DNA from: an uncultured Clostridia bacterium
Lineage (GTDB): Bacteria > Bacillota > Clostridia > Christensenellales > Borkfalkiaceae
Assembly (NCBI GenBank): GCA_944362555.1
Contig: CALVTL010000002.1
Span: 1 to 64,000 of the forward strand
DNA length: 64,000 nucleotides
Reading direction: 5' to 3'
Positions 42,952 to 52,298 of the stretch are shown piece by piece (positions within the stretch are counted from its first letter, which is position 1; every line of letters begins with the position of its first letter). The translations under genes were made by a program, and so were the position numbers. The notes below the pieces were generated by a model. It was not told the DNA's origin. It made no database searches and was given only the letters and a program-made list of their open reading frames with translations.

Positions 42952-43836
42952 ATGAAAGGAATTATTTTAGCAGGGGGATCGGGAACGAGACTGTATCCGC
43001 TCACAAAAGTAACAAGCAAGCAATTACTTCCCATCTACGATAAACCCATGATCTACTACCCGCTGTCAACGTTGATGCTGGCGGGGATCCGGGACATCCT
43101 CATCATCTCTACGCCAGAAGATACGCCTCGGTTTGAACAGCTCTTGGGGGATGGAAAAAAGTTCGGTATCAATCTGTCGTATGCGGTGCAGCCTTACCCA
43201 GGCGGATTAGCGCAGGCATTTTTGATCGGCGAAAAGTTTATCGGGAAAGACAGCGTCTGCATGGTCCTCGGCGATAACATCTTCTACGGAAACGGATTGA
43301 AAAAGAGTTTGTCAAAGGCGAGAGAGAATCTGGATGCGGGAAAAGCGACGGTTTTTGGCTATTATGTGCCTGACCCCGAGCGGTTCGGCGTGGTGGAATT
43401 CGACGAAAACGGGCAGGCGATCTCCATTGAAGAAAAGCCTTCGGATCCCAAATCAAATTATGCGGTAGTCGGACTCTATTTTTATCCCAATGACGTGGTA
43501 CAGGTGGCGAAGCGCATTCAGCCTTCGGCGCGCGGGGAACTTGAGATCACTTCCGTCAATCAGGATTATCTCGGGCGCGGCGTCCTGGAAGTTATCACGT
43601 TTGGCAGGGGCTTCACGTGGCTAGATACCGGAACGCATGAATCGCTTGCCGATGCGACGGCATTTGTTCGCATGATCGAGCAGCATCAGGGGCTGAAAAT
43701 CAGTTGTGTTGAAGAGATCGCCTATCAAAACGGCTGGATCGGCAGGGATGAATTACTTGCACAGGCAGAACTGATGAAGAACAATGATTACGGTAAACAT
43801 TTAAAGCAAGTTGCCGAGGGAAAGATCATTTATTGA
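42952..43836 (+). CDS. rfbA: Glucose-1-phosphate thymidylyltransferase
   Basis: First step of dTDP-rhamnose synthesis: glucose-1-phosphate plus dTTP gives dTDP-glucose. N terminus [16 protein letters not shown], then [48 protein letters not shown] and [11 protein letters not shown] are all as in RmlA/RfbA. 294 residues is the normal length. AAAGGAGAG precedes the ATG. The other three rhamnose genes are at 45.7-48.2 kb, separated by two glycosyltransferases, so rhamnose is very likely part of the polymer. Confidence 0.96.
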   Translation: MKGIILAGGSGTRLYPLTKVTSKQLLPIYDKPMIYYPLSTLMLAGIRDILIISTPEDTPRFEQLLGDGKKFGINLSYAVQPYPGGLAQAFLIGEKFIGKDSVCMVLGDNIFYGNGLKKSLSKARENLDAGKATVFGYYVPDPERFGVVEFDENGQAISIEEKPSDPKSNYAVVGLYFYPNDVVQVAKRIQPSARGELEITSVNQDYLGRGVLEVITFGRGFTWLDTGTHESLADATAFVRMIEQHQGLKISCVEEIAYQNGWIGRDELLAQAELMKNNDYGKHLKQVAEGKIIY

Positions 43837-43850
43837 TCGAGGTGTTGAAG

Positions 43851-44831
43851 ATGGATGTATCGGTGATCATGATCAACTATAACACGTTTGATCTGACAAG
43901 GGATGCGTTGGAAAGTATTTTTACGCACACGGAAGGAATTGAATTTGAGATCATCCTGATCGACAACGCTTCGCCCGATGGCTCCGGGGAAAAATTGCGC
44001 GATCTGTTTGGTGAAAAGATCGTTTACATTCAGGCGGGCGCTAATCTGGGGACATCGAAGGCTTTTAATATCGGCTTGAAACAGTCAAAAGGGAAATATA
44101 TCTTGTGGCTGAACACCGATATTCTGATGAAGGAAAACTTTATCAAAAAGCTCTTTGATTATATGGAAAGCGATCCTAAATGTGGGATTTGCGGCGGGAA
44201 TATTCTGGATTTTAATGGAAAGCCTGCGGGATCTTTTCGAAATGATTTTTTAAATGTCAATACATTTAAGCGGTTATATAGCTTTACATGGCATTTATTA
44301 AGCTTGATTCCTCATAAGCGGAATGACTACAATTATACGAACAAGGTTAAAGAAGTCGCATGGATTGGCGGCGTGGATATGTTTGTGCGTCGGGAAATTT
44401 TTCTGCAGGTAGGTGGCTTTGATGAGGTCATATTTATGTATTCAGAAGAACTTGAGTTTCAATATCGCGTAAAGGAACTGACTTCTTATACAATCAAATC
44501 AGTTCCATGGGCAACCCTGTATCATTTGGGGGGAGCCAGCACAAAAGGAAAGGTCAAACGCTTTAACCCAAAATGGGAAAAGATGATGTTGATGGGATTT
44601 CCGCGTTATTTGTACAAATGGTTTGGCGAAAAAGAGGTAAAAAAATACTTAAAAGTCCGCTATAGAGGCGCAAAAAAACAATATTTCCTGGCCCAGATAA
44701 CCAACAATAAAATTAAAATGGAGCGATATAAGGGACAACAGAAAATATTTCTTGAATGTTTGTCCGATTTTGACAATTATATAAAACTTTTAAATGCGGG
44801 ATCAAATGATATTTTTCAAGTAGAAGAGTAA
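43851..44831 (+). CDS. GT2-type glycosyltransferase, rhamnosyltransferase-like
   Basis: 326 residues, GT-A fold of family 2. SVIMINYNTFDLTRDALESI, then EIILIDNASPDGS, NLGTSKAFNIGLK, the metal-binding LWLNTDI (DxD variant), and GGVDMFVRREIFLQVGGFDE. This arrangement is that of rhamnosyltransferase-like enzymes of capsule loci. The ATG at 43851 has GAGGTG 6 bases upstream. An earlier TTG at 43833 overlaps rfbA. Position in the rfb block supports dTDP-rhamnose as donor (inference). Confidence 0.88.
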   Translation: MDVSVIMINYNTFDLTRDALESIFTHTEGIEFEIILIDNASPDGSGEKLRDLFGEKIVYIQAGANLGTSKAFNIGLKQSKGKYILWLNTDILMKENFIKKLFDYMESDPKCGICGGNILDFNGKPAGSFRNDFLNVNTFKRLYSFTWHLLSLIPHKRNDYNYTNKVKEVAWIGGVDMFVRREIFLQVGGFDEVIFMYSEELEFQYRVKELTSYTIKSVPWATLYHLGGASTKGKVKRFNPKWEKMMLMGFPRYLYKWFGEKEVKKYLKVRYRGAKKQYFLAQITNNKIKMERYKGQQKIFLECLSDFDNYIKLLNAGSNDIFQVEE

Positions 44832-44853
44832 ATTGCTTTATCAGGGGCGAAGC

Positions 44854-45690
44854 ATGAAAATAGTCGGATGTGTGGTATTATATAATCCATCTATAGAAAA
44901 CATAGAAAATATTATTCGGTATATTCCTTTATTGGATCATTTATATATAATGGATAACTCTGATAAGATAAATGAGGCGATCCATGAACAACTGCAGGGG
45001 TTCCAAACCGTCACGATTATCGATATGGGCGGAAATCAGGGAATCGGACAGGCGTTGAGACAGGGTTTGGATTATGCGATTTCGGAAAAAGCAGATTTCT
45101 GTTTGACAATGGATCAGGATAGTATTTTCCCTGTAGATAAGTGGAGTACTATAAAAGTATATCTTGAAAGAACAGATATTGACGATTACGGAATCATCGG
45201 ATTAAACATTAATTCCGCTTCTACAGATGTGGGCTTGGTTCATGTGAATCTGCTGCCTACCTCGGGAAATTTTATTAATGTAAAAAACTATTTGAAAACA
45301 AAAGGATTTCGCGCAGAGTTGTTTATTGACTCTGTTGATTATGAGTTGAATCATCAGTTTTATAAGATAGGGAAGAAAATAGCTTATATCAATGAAGTTT
45401 CTTTGGGGCACACAGTTGGAACTCCTTTGTATAAAAGGTTTTTTTTCAAAAAAGTAACAGTGTCAAATCATAGTCCCATACGTTGCTATTATCGTTTTCG
45501 AAATAATTATTTTCTTTATAGAGAAGATAAGAAGTTTTATCGCGAGTGTCGTTGGATGGACAGAAAGCGATTGATACAAATCTTGCTTTATGAAAAACAA
45601 AAAAAGAAAAAAATAAAAATGATTTTGCTTGGCATTAATCATGCAAAACAAAAAAAATTAGGACCATTAAATCAGGAGGACATTCAATGA
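44854..45690 (+). CDS. GT2-type glycosyltransferase, rhamnosyltransferase-like
   Basis: 278 residues. KIVGCVVLYNPSIENIENII, LYIMDNSD, GGNQGIGQALRQGLDYA, LTMDQDSIF and the later SGNFINVKNY resemble RfbF/WbbL-type rhamnosyltransferases. Both the GNQGIG and the MDQDS segments are hallmarks of that group. A Lys-rich helix ends the protein. The ATG at 44854 follows AGGGGCG. The stop overlaps the rfbB start (ATGA). AT-rich, unlike the following rfb genes. Confidence 0.88.
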   Translation: MKIVGCVVLYNPSIENIENIIRYIPLLDHLYIMDNSDKINEAIHEQLQGFQTVTIIDMGGNQGIGQALRQGLDYAISEKADFCLTMDQDSIFPVDKWSTIKVYLERTDIDDYGIIGLNINSASTDVGLVHVNLLPTSGNFINVKNYLKTKGFRAELFIDSVDYELNHQFYKIGKKIAYINEVSLGHTVGTPLYKRFFFKKVTVSNHSPIRCYYRFRNNYFLYREDKKFYRECRWMDRKRLIQILLYEKQKKKKIKMILLGINHAKQKKLGPLNQEDIQ

Positions 45691-46709
45691 CAATCATCGT
45701 AACAGGCGGGGCGGGGTTCATCGGCAGCAATTTTATCTTCCACATCCTCAAAAAGTATCCCGACTACCGTGTCGTGTGCCTGGATAAGCTCACCTATGCG
45801 GGCAATCTGTCTACGCTTCGGAGCGTGATGGACAATCCCAACTTCCGATTCGTGAAAGCGGATATCTGCGATCGGGAGGCAGTCAATAAACTCTTCGAGG
45901 AGGAGCATCCCGACATCGTCGTCAACTTCGCGGCGGAGAGCCACGTCGACCGCTCCATCGAGGACCCGAGCATCTTTTTGCAAACCAACATCATCGGCAC
46001 GTCCGTTCTGATGGACGCCTGCCGCAAGTACGGCATCGGGCGTTATCACCAGGTCTCGACGGACGAGGTGTACGGCGATCTGCCGCTCGACAGACCCGAC
46101 CTCTTCTTTACGGAGGAGACGCCGTTGCATACCTCGAGCCCCTATTCCTCCTCCAAGGCGGGGGCGGATCTTCTGGTGCTTGCATATCACAGAACGTATG
46201 GACTTCCCGTGACCATTTCGCGCTGCTCCAACAACTACGGGCCCTATCATTTCCCCGAAAAACTCATCCCGCTCACGATCGCCAACGCGCTTGCGGACAA
46301 GCCGCTGCCCGTGTACGGGACGGGGGAGAACGTGCGCGACTGGCTGTATGTGGAGGATCACTGCAAGGCGATCGACCTCATCATCCACAAGGGACGGGTG
46401 GGGGAAGTGTACAACGTGGGCGGGCACAACGAGATGAAGAACATCGACATCGTGAAGCTCATCTGCAAGGAGTTGGGCAAGCCCGAGAGCCTCATCACGT
46501 TCGTGGCGGACCGGAAGGGGCATGATATGCGGTACGCGATCGACCCGACGAAGATCCACACGGAGCTCGGCTGGCTGCCCGAGACGAAGTTCGCGGACGG
46601 CATCAAAAAGACCATCCGCTGGTACCTTGACAACAAGCCCTGGTGGCAGGAGATCGTCTCCGGCGAGTATCGGAATTATTACAAGAGAATGTACGGGGAC
46701 AGGAAATGA
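45687..46709 (+). CDS. rfbB: dTDP-glucose 4,6-dehydratase
   Basis: Second step of dTDP-rhamnose synthesis. The Rossmann NAD motif is GGAGFIGSN (7-15). CLDKLTYAGNLSTL, NFAAESHVDRSI, STDEVYGDL, YSSSKAGADLLV (YxxxK pair) and SRCSNNYGPYHFPEKLIPL are diagnostic for RmlB. 340 residues, normal length. GC-rich DNA resumes at this gene, so the nucleotide-sugar block has host-like composition while flanking transferases do not. Confidence 0.96.
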   Translation: MTIIVTGGAGFIGSNFIFHILKKYPDYRVVCLDKLTYAGNLSTLRSVMDNPNFRFVKADICDREAVNKLFEEEHPDIVVNFAAESHVDRSIEDPSIFLQTNIIGTSVLMDACRKYGIGRYHQVSTDEVYGDLPLDRPDLFFTEETPLHTSSPYSSSKAGADLLVLAYHRTYGLPVTISRCSNNYGPYHFPEKLIPLTIANALADKPLPVYGTGENVRDWLYVEDHCKAIDLIIHKGRVGEVYNVGGHNEMKNIDIVKLICKELGKPESLITFVADRKGHDMRYAIDPTKIHTELGWLPETKFADGIKKTIRWYLDNKPWWQEIVSGEYRNYYKRMYGDRK

Positions 46710-47578
46710 ACGTACTTGTCACGGGTGTCAAGGGCCAGCTCGGCTATGACGTCGTCAATGAATGCAAAAAACGGGGGCACCATGTCTGCGGTGTGGACGT
46801 CGGGGAGATGGACATCACGGACATGGGTGCCGTGCAGCGCGTTCTGCGAAAGGCGCGTCCCGAGACCGTCATTCACTGCGCGGCATGGACGGCGGTGGAC
46901 GCCGCCGAGGAGGCGGAAAACATTCCAAAAGTGCGCGCCGTGAATGCGGAGGGGACACAAAATATCGCCACCGTCTGCAAAGAACTCGGCTGCAAGATGC
47001 TCTATATCTCCACCGACTATGTGTTCGACGGAGAGGGGGAGACCCCGTGGCAGCCCGACTGCACGGAATTTCATCCGCTCAACGTGTACGGACAGACCAA
47101 GTTCGAAGGCGAGCTAGCCGTAAGAAACACGCTTGAAAAATTCTTTATCGTGCGCATTGCGTGGGTATTCGGGCGCAACGGGAACAACTTCATCAAGACG
47201 ATGTTGGATCTCGGAAAAAAATACGACACGCTGCGCGTCGTCTGCGACCAGATCGGCACGCCGACGTATACCTATGACCTCGCGCGGCTGCTCGTCGACA
47301 TGGCGGAGAGCGAGAAGTACGGCTGCTATCACGCGACCAACGAGGGCGGGTATCTCAGTTGGTATGACTTCGCCTGCGAGATCTTCCGTCAGGCGGGGTA
47401 TGCGACGAAGGTGGTCCCCGTGACGACGGCGGAATACGGGCTCTCCAAGGCAAAGCGCCCGTTCAACAGCAGGCTGGACAAGCGCAAACTCGTGGAGAAC
47501 GGCTTTACGCCGCTGCCCGACTGGAAGGACGCGCTGGCAAGGTATCTGAAGGAGTTACAAAATGCAGATCAAAGTTGA
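46706..47578 (+). CDS. rfbD: dTDP-4-dehydrorhamnose reductase
   Basis: Last step of dTDP-rhamnose synthesis, NAD(P)H-dependent. GVKGQLGYDVV (nucleotide motif), HCAAWTAVDAAEEE-like segment (residues 63-75), ISTDYVFDG, NVYGQTKFEGE (YxxxK) and RIAWVFG match RmlD. 290 residues. The ATG at 46706 is chosen because it overlaps the rfbB stop by 4 bases with AGGAA upstream; longer readings run through rfbB. Confidence 0.95.
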   Translation: MNVLVTGVKGQLGYDVVNECKKRGHHVCGVDVGEMDITDMGAVQRVLRKARPETVIHCAAWTAVDAAEEAENIPKVRAVNAEGTQNIATVCKELGCKMLYISTDYVFDGEGETPWQPDCTEFHPLNVYGQTKFEGELAVRNTLEKFFIVRIAWVFGRNGNNFIKTMLDLGKKYDTLRVVCDQIGTPTYTYDLARLLVDMAESEKYGCYHATNEGGYLSWYDFACEIFRQAGYATKVVPVTTAEYGLSKAKRPFNSRLDKRKLVENGFTPLPDWKDALARYLKELQNADQS

Positions 47579-48152
47579 AAAAGACGTCGGCGGGATCGTG
47601 GGACTGTGCGTCATCACGCCCGCCGTGCACGGGGACAGCCGCGGCTACTTCATGGAGACGTATTCGCAGCGCGACATGGCGGAAGCGGGACTGGATATTT
47701 CGTTCGTGCAGGACAATCAGTCCATGAGCACGAAAGGGGTGCTGCGCGGCTTGCATTTCCAGAAGCAGTTTCCGCAGACCAAGCTGGTGCGGGTCATCCG
47801 CGGCAGGGTGTTCGACGTTGCCGTGGACCTGCGAAAGGGGAGCGCGACGTACGGGAAGTGGTACGGCGTGGAGCTCTCCGAGGAGAACAAGAAGCAGTTC
47901 CTCATTCCGCGCGGGTTTGCGCACGGGTTTCTCGTTTTGAGCGATGCGGCGGAGTTCTGCTATAAGTGCGACGACTTCTATCATCCCAACGATGAGGGCG
48001 GGCTTGCGTGGAACGATCCCTCGATCGGCATCGTCTGGCCGGAAGTCGTGGGCGAATACCGCGGCAGCGCCTCTCCCGAGGGCTACGCCCTGCAGGACGG
48101 CACCCCGCTCAACCTGAGCGAGAAGGATACAAAGTGGGGGAGAATGGAGTAA
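47562..48152 (+). CDS. rfbC: dTDP-4-dehydrorhamnose 3,5-epimerase
   Basis: Third step of dTDP-rhamnose synthesis. The cupin-fold enzyme shows DSRGYFMETY, FVQDNQSMSTKGVLRGLHFQ with the catalytic His H65, VRGR-type strand (VIRGRVFDVAVDLRKGS), and IPRGFAHGFLVLSD. 196 residues, slightly longer than the common 180. It overlaps rfbD by 17 bases. A small inverted repeat ATGACG/CGTCAT follows at 48179-48196, where AT-rich DNA starts again. Confidence 0.95.
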   Translation: MQIKVEKDVGGIVGLCVITPAVHGDSRGYFMETYSQRDMAEAGLDISFVQDNQSMSTKGVLRGLHFQKQFPQTKLVRVIRGRVFDVAVDLRKGSATYGKWYGVELSEENKKQFLIPRGFAHGFLVLSDAAEFCYKCDDFYHPNDEGGLAWNDPSIGIVWPEVVGEYRGSASPEGYALQDGTPLNLSEKDTKWGRME

Positions 48153-48281
48153 GGGGAATATGGATTTTTCAAAATTACATGACGGCTAAGCGTCATCCTT
48201 ATTTTAAAAATTTCCAGTTGAAATCGTTTTCTCATAATGGTTATCAACATTGATATTATTGAAAGATAAAAGGTAATATTT

Positions 48282-49028
48282 ATGGAAAAGGTAGATGAAT
48301 TAAAGTTGTTTTGCGTGACTCACAAAAGAGTCGATAACATACCATCCGATCGTATAGTCATCGGTGTTGGGAAACAAAGAGATCAAGTTGGTGCCGATTG
48401 CACAGATGCCATCGGAGATAATATCAGTAATAAAAATGATAACTATTGTGAACTGACTGCATTATACTGGATATGGAAAAATGATCAGTCGGATTATATT
48501 GGGTTGGAGCATTATCGAAGATTTTTTTATACGAATTGTTATTTCCGACCCAAAATTCTAAAAAAAGAAAAAATAAAAAAAATTTTAGAACGTGGATACA
48601 TTATTTTGCCTTATTGCACATCCTTGGAAAAAAGTGTGTATGAGACTTATAGGATTCATCATGATATTCAAGATTTAGACCAATGTATTGATTTGATCAA
48701 CAAGGATTTTCCTGAGTATTCTGATGCGTGTAAACATATTATGTCTGCTCAAAAGATGAGTATAGCAAATATGTTTGTTATGCCGAGGAAGATGTTGAGT
48801 GAATACTGTGAGTGGTTATTTTCAATTTTGTTTAGCATTGAAAATAAAATCGATTTAAGCCAAAAGGATCCATATCAGAAACGCGTATTTGGATTCTTGT
48901 CAGAGCGACTATTTAATATTTGGTTATATCATAAAAAGCCAAAGATATTTTATTCAAGAGTGTATACCGATGCTCCCCCAAGAATCCACACAAGAATTAT
49001 ACAAAAATTGAAAAGTCTGTTTAGATAA
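48282..49028 (+). CDS. DUF4422 protein, capsule glycosyltransferase-like
   Basis: 248 residues. Its key segment NKNDNYCELTALYWIWK followed by YIGLEHYRRFF is the DUF4422 signature, a domain found in capsule and exopolysaccharide clusters and believed to be a glycosyltransferase. No membrane helix. AAAGG lies before the ATG. It is AT-rich, as is the flippase gene after it, with a 130-base gap from rfbC, so these two may be a later insertion into the locus. Confidence 0.85.
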   Translation: MEKVDELKLFCVTHKRVDNIPSDRIVIGVGKQRDQVGADCTDAIGDNISNKNDNYCELTALYWIWKNDQSDYIGLEHYRRFFYTNCYFRPKILKKEKIKKILERGYIILPYCTSLEKSVYETYRIHHDIQDLDQCIDLINKDFPEYSDACKHIMSAQKMSIANMFVMPRKMLSEYCEWLFSILFSIENKIDLSQKDPYQKRVFGFLSERLFNIWLYHKKPKIFYSRVYTDAPPRIHTRIIQKLKSLFR

Positions 49029-49116
49029 TGGTGTCCGATATAAGAATGTTTTCATGGTTCAAATTGATTTATGAAATTCGCTTATTTCGTGCTTCTATCC
49101 ACAATGAATATTTCTT

Positions 49117-50748
49117 ATGAGGAAAAATTTCAAAGAAAAGCCAAAGAGCATCAAAAAAAATTTCATATATAACATTGTTTATCAGCTATTTATTCTGGTC
49201 GCGCCGTTGGTTGTTACCCCGTATGTTTCCCGTGTTTTGGGGGCAGAGGGGATCGGCCTATACAGTTATGCCAATTCGATCGTATCTTATTTTCTGCTTG
49301 TAGCGGTTTTAGGAACGGCGACCTACGGACAGCGGGCGATAAGTTATGTTCAGGACGATCGGGAGGGGCGCAGCCGCGCATTTTGGGAAGTCTTTATTTT
49401 GCGTTCGATCACTTCATGTATTACGCTTGCGGCATATTTGATATTTGCTTTTTTTGTTGCAGGAGCAGATCAGTTTATTATTTACCTGATCCTTGCATTA
49501 AATGTTATCAATACGATTTTTGATATAACATGGTTTATGCAGGGAATGGAAGAGTTCGGTAAAATCTCCACACGCAGCATTATTTTTCGGCTTTTAAGCA
49601 TTATTTCCGTGTTTGTTTTTGTCAAGTCAGAGAATGACCTGGGGCTGTATGTGTTATTTATGACGGCATACACGGTTTTGGGGAACATCACGATGTGGTT
49701 GTATCTTCCCAAATATCTTTGCCGCGTTCGGGGGATCAAACCATTTCATGATATAAAATCTGTTTTGCAGCTATTTATTCCGACGGTGGCGATTCAACTG
49801 TATACCGTATTGGATAAATCTATGATCGGTTGGTTTTCCGACGGATACGCCGAGAACGGGTATTATGAACAGTCGGAAAAAATTATCAAAATGGCGACAA
49901 CGGCCGTTACGGCACTCGGCACCGTCATGATCCCTCGCATTGCGAAAGTCTTTAAAGAGGGAAACACAGAATTATTAAAAAATTACATTTATAAGTCGTA
50001 TCGGTTTATCTGGATGCTGGCAATTCCCATCACCTTTGGTTTGATTGCTATAACAAGTTTTTTTGTTCCCGTCTTTTTTGGTGCGGGATATGAGAAATGT
50101 GAAGTCCTGATCCCGATTTTCAGCTTGCTGGCTATTGTGCTTGGGTTAAGCAACGTAACGGGGATGCAATATCTCGTTCCGGTCGGAAGGCAAAATGTCA
50201 TGACGCTCACGGTGGTGGTCGGCGCAGTGGTAAATCTTGTGCTCAATCTGATCTTGATCCCACGATTTTATTCGATAGGAGCAAGCATTGCTTCCGTAAT
50301 TGCCGAATCATGCGTTATGATCGTCGGTTTTGTCTATTTAAAGCGAAAGAACATGATAGAACTTAAACCGATTTTAACATGCTCGTTCAAGTATTGGATC
50401 GCAGGCGCGATCATGACGGGACTTTTATTTCTTATTAAGTTTTTTCTTCCGATCGCCATTTGGAGCTTGATTCTTTTGATCGTTTCGGGCGTTGTGATTT
50501 ATGCGGTCGTATTGCTTTTGTTGCGTGATTCGTTTGCATTGGAAATCGTAAAAAAGGGTTTGCAAATGCTTCATAGAAAGGGAAAAACGACGTCCGAAAC
50601 GGTCGCGTTGGAACAAAGCAATGCAGAAAAGGCGGGCGGTCAAGAAGAGTTCTCTTGTGATATGCCGGAGTGCGAATTGGAGCGAGGAGCCAAGCAAGAG
50701 CAGAATGGGTCCGATCATCAGCTTGAAACGGAGAAAAAAGAACAGTAA
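49117..50748 (+). CDS. Polysaccharide flippase (Wzx/RfbX-type)
   Basis: 543 residues with about 12-14 membrane helices. The opening NFIYNIVYQLFILVAPLVVTPYVSRVLGAEGIGLYSYA segment, described here by its parts (VTPYVSRVLG, GIGLYSYA), is typical of MATE-like Wzx flippases that move lipid-linked repeat units across the membrane. The last 60 residues form a charged cytoplasmic tail (KTTSETVALEQSNAEK) not usual for the family. The start is uncertain because no good ribosome site precedes the ATG. Together with the Wzy-like gene it makes this a Wzx/Wzy-dependent locus. Confidence 0.9.
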   Translation: MRKNFKEKPKSIKKNFIYNIVYQLFILVAPLVVTPYVSRVLGAEGIGLYSYANSIVSYFLLVAVLGTATYGQRAISYVQDDREGRSRAFWEVFILRSITSCITLAAYLIFAFFVAGADQFIIYLILALNVINTIFDITWFMQGMEEFGKISTRSIIFRLLSIISVFVFVKSENDLGLYVLFMTAYTVLGNITMWLYLPKYLCRVRGIKPFHDIKSVLQLFIPTVAIQLYTVLDKSMIGWFSDGYAENGYYEQSEKIIKMATTAVTALGTVMIPRIAKVFKEGNTELLKNYIYKSYRFIWMLAIPITFGLIAITSFFVPVFFGAGYEKCEVLIPIFSLLAIVLGLSNVTGMQYLVPVGRQNVMTLTVVVGAVVNLVLNLILIPRFYSIGASIASVIAESCVMIVGFVYLKRKNMIELKPILTCSFKYWIAGAIMTGLLFLIKFFLPIAIWSLILLIVSGVVIYAVVLLLLRDSFALEIVKKGLQMLHRKGKTTSETVALEQSNAEKAGGQEEFSCDMPECELERGAKQEQNGSDHQLETEKKEQ

Positions 50749-50760
50749 CGGGGGGATATT

Positions 50761-51873
50761 ATGTACGATTTTTTGATTGTCGGAAGTGGTTTATATGGAG
50801 CGGTATGCGCACGAGAACTGATGGATAAGGGCAAGAGCGTGCTCGTTCTCGAAAAGCGTTCGCATATTGCTGGGAATGTCTTTACGGAGACGGTCGAGGG
50901 CATTCAGGTGCATAAGTATGGCGCGCATATATTTCACACGTCCAATAAGACCGTGTGGGAGTATGTCAATCGTTTTGCGGAGTTCAATAACTTTGTCAAC
51001 TCTCCCGTGGCGCGTTATCACGACGAATGCTATAATCTGCCCTTTAACATGAATACATTTACAAAGCTCTGGTCCGATGTATTTACGCCCGAGCAGGCGC
51101 AAAGACGCATAGCGGAGGAAATCGGCGCAGATCATGTGGAGTGCCCTGCAAATTTAGAGGAGCAGGCGATCAATCTCGTCGGAAGGACGATCTATGAAAA
51201 GCTTGTCAAAGGCTATACGGAGAAACAGTGGGGACGTAGTTGTAAGGATCTGCCTGCCTTTATTATCCGTCGTTTGCCTGTGCGGTTTACATTTGATAAT
51301 AATTATTTCAACGACCGTTATCAGGGGATCCCTATCGGCGGATATACGAAGATGGTAGCCGTGATGCTGAAAGGCGCGGAAGTGCGCCTTGGCTGTGACT
51401 ACCTTGCGCAGAAAGCGGAATATGACGCAATGGCAAAGAAGGTCATTTACACAGGTCCCATTGATGCGTACTTTGGATATTGTTTCGGAGAACTTGAGTA
51501 TCGTTCGGTTCGTTTTGAAACGGAAGTGTTGGACGTACCGAACTATCAGGGTGTCGCTGCTGTCAATTATACGGCGCGTGAGGTGCCTTTTACGCGGATC
51601 ATTGAGCATAAATGGTTTGAGTTCGGAAAGAATGAATACGGGGAAGATCTTTCCAAGACGGTCATCAGCCGCGAGTTTAGCGCAGAATGGAGAAAGGGTG
51701 ACGAACCATATTATCCCGTAAATGATGCAAAAAACGGCGCATTATATGAAAGATATAAGGCGTTGGCCGAAAAGGAGACGAACGTTCTTTTTGGTGGGCG
51801 GCTTGGACAGTATAAGTATTTCGACATGGATGATGTCATTGCGGCGGCTTTGGCAGTGACGAAGGATTTATAA
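50761..51873 (+). CDS. glf: UDP-galactopyranose mutase
   Basis: Converts UDP-galactopyranose to UDP-galactofuranose using reduced FAD. The N-terminal FAD motif is VGSGLYGAVCARE, and VLEKRSHIAGN, KYGAHIFHTSN, YTEKQWGR, PIGGYTKM and GRLGQYKYFDMD are the family segments. 370 residues is standard. GGGGGGA precedes the ATG. It indicates galactofuranose in the polymer, though no obvious galactofuranosyltransferase can be singled out. A terminator follows, closing the locus. Confidence 0.96.
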   Translation: MYDFLIVGSGLYGAVCARELMDKGKSVLVLEKRSHIAGNVFTETVEGIQVHKYGAHIFHTSNKTVWEYVNRFAEFNNFVNSPVARYHDECYNLPFNMNTFTKLWSDVFTPEQAQRRIAEEIGADHVECPANLEEQAINLVGRTIYEKLVKGYTEKQWGRSCKDLPAFIIRRLPVRFTFDNNYFNDRYQGIPIGGYTKMVAVMLKGAEVRLGCDYLAQKAEYDAMAKKVIYTGPIDAYFGYCFGELEYRSVRFETEVLDVPNYQGVAAVNYTAREVPFTRIIEHKWFEFGKNEYGEDLSKTVISREFSAEWRKGDEPYYPVNDAKNGALYERYKALAEKETNVLFGGRLGQYKYFDMDDVIAAALAVTKDL

Positions 51874-51893
51874 GACTCTATGAATAACATTTG

Positions 51894-51917
51894 AAAGAGC
51901 GCTGCGGCGCTCTTTTT
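51894..51917 (+). terminator. Terminator of the polysaccharide locus
   Basis: A perfect 9-bp stem AAAGAGCGC/GCGCTCTTT with a 4-base loop is followed by a T tract, 20 bases after the glf stop codon. Confidence 0.88.
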
Positions 51918-52036
51918 ACGTGGGGGATGCGTTATGGGAAAGGGCGGGGCAACCGCCCCTCTTGCGCGTTTGAAAGGGGGAAGAGGGCGAGAGTCGGGAT
52001 GCGCGGAAGGCGAAGAGGTATAATTTACATATCGGG

Positions 52037-52083
52037 AAGGGCTGATGGCGCGCGTCTTTTTGCGCACACCGCAGCCCTTTTTT
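52037..52083 (+). terminator. Second hairpin with T tract downstream of glf
   Basis: AAGGGCTG/CAGCCCTT pairs across an imperfect GC-rich inner stem and ends in TTTTTT. It may back up the first terminator or belong to a small transcript. I see no gene in 51918-52220. Confidence 0.6.
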
Positions 52084-52220
52084 GATGGAAGGCAAGGGAG
52101 GACTCGGAGATAAGAGAGGGGACGTATCGTTTTTGTGCAATATTTTCACAGTATATAGATCCAATAGAGCGAAAATTGCATTTTTTGGAATTTCTTCCAT
52201 GTTTTTAAGAATGGATAGAA

Positions 52221-52249
52221 TTGACTTGTTGGTTGTCTGCACTTATAAT
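52221..52249 (+). promoter_or_regulatory. Promoter of the modular lipoprotein gene
   Basis: TTGACT (52221-52226) and TATAAT (52244-52249) are 17 bases apart. AAGGAGG precedes the ATG at 52299. Confidence 0.88.
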
Positions 52250-52298
52250 GAAGCCAAGCAGCACAGAAAATATGAAGTCTGTGGTAAGGAGGAAAATC

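Noticed and set aside
52221..52298. Upstream TTG start for the modular lipoprotein
   Set aside because: That TTG is part of the -35 box TTGACT, and the signal peptide begins properly at 52299.
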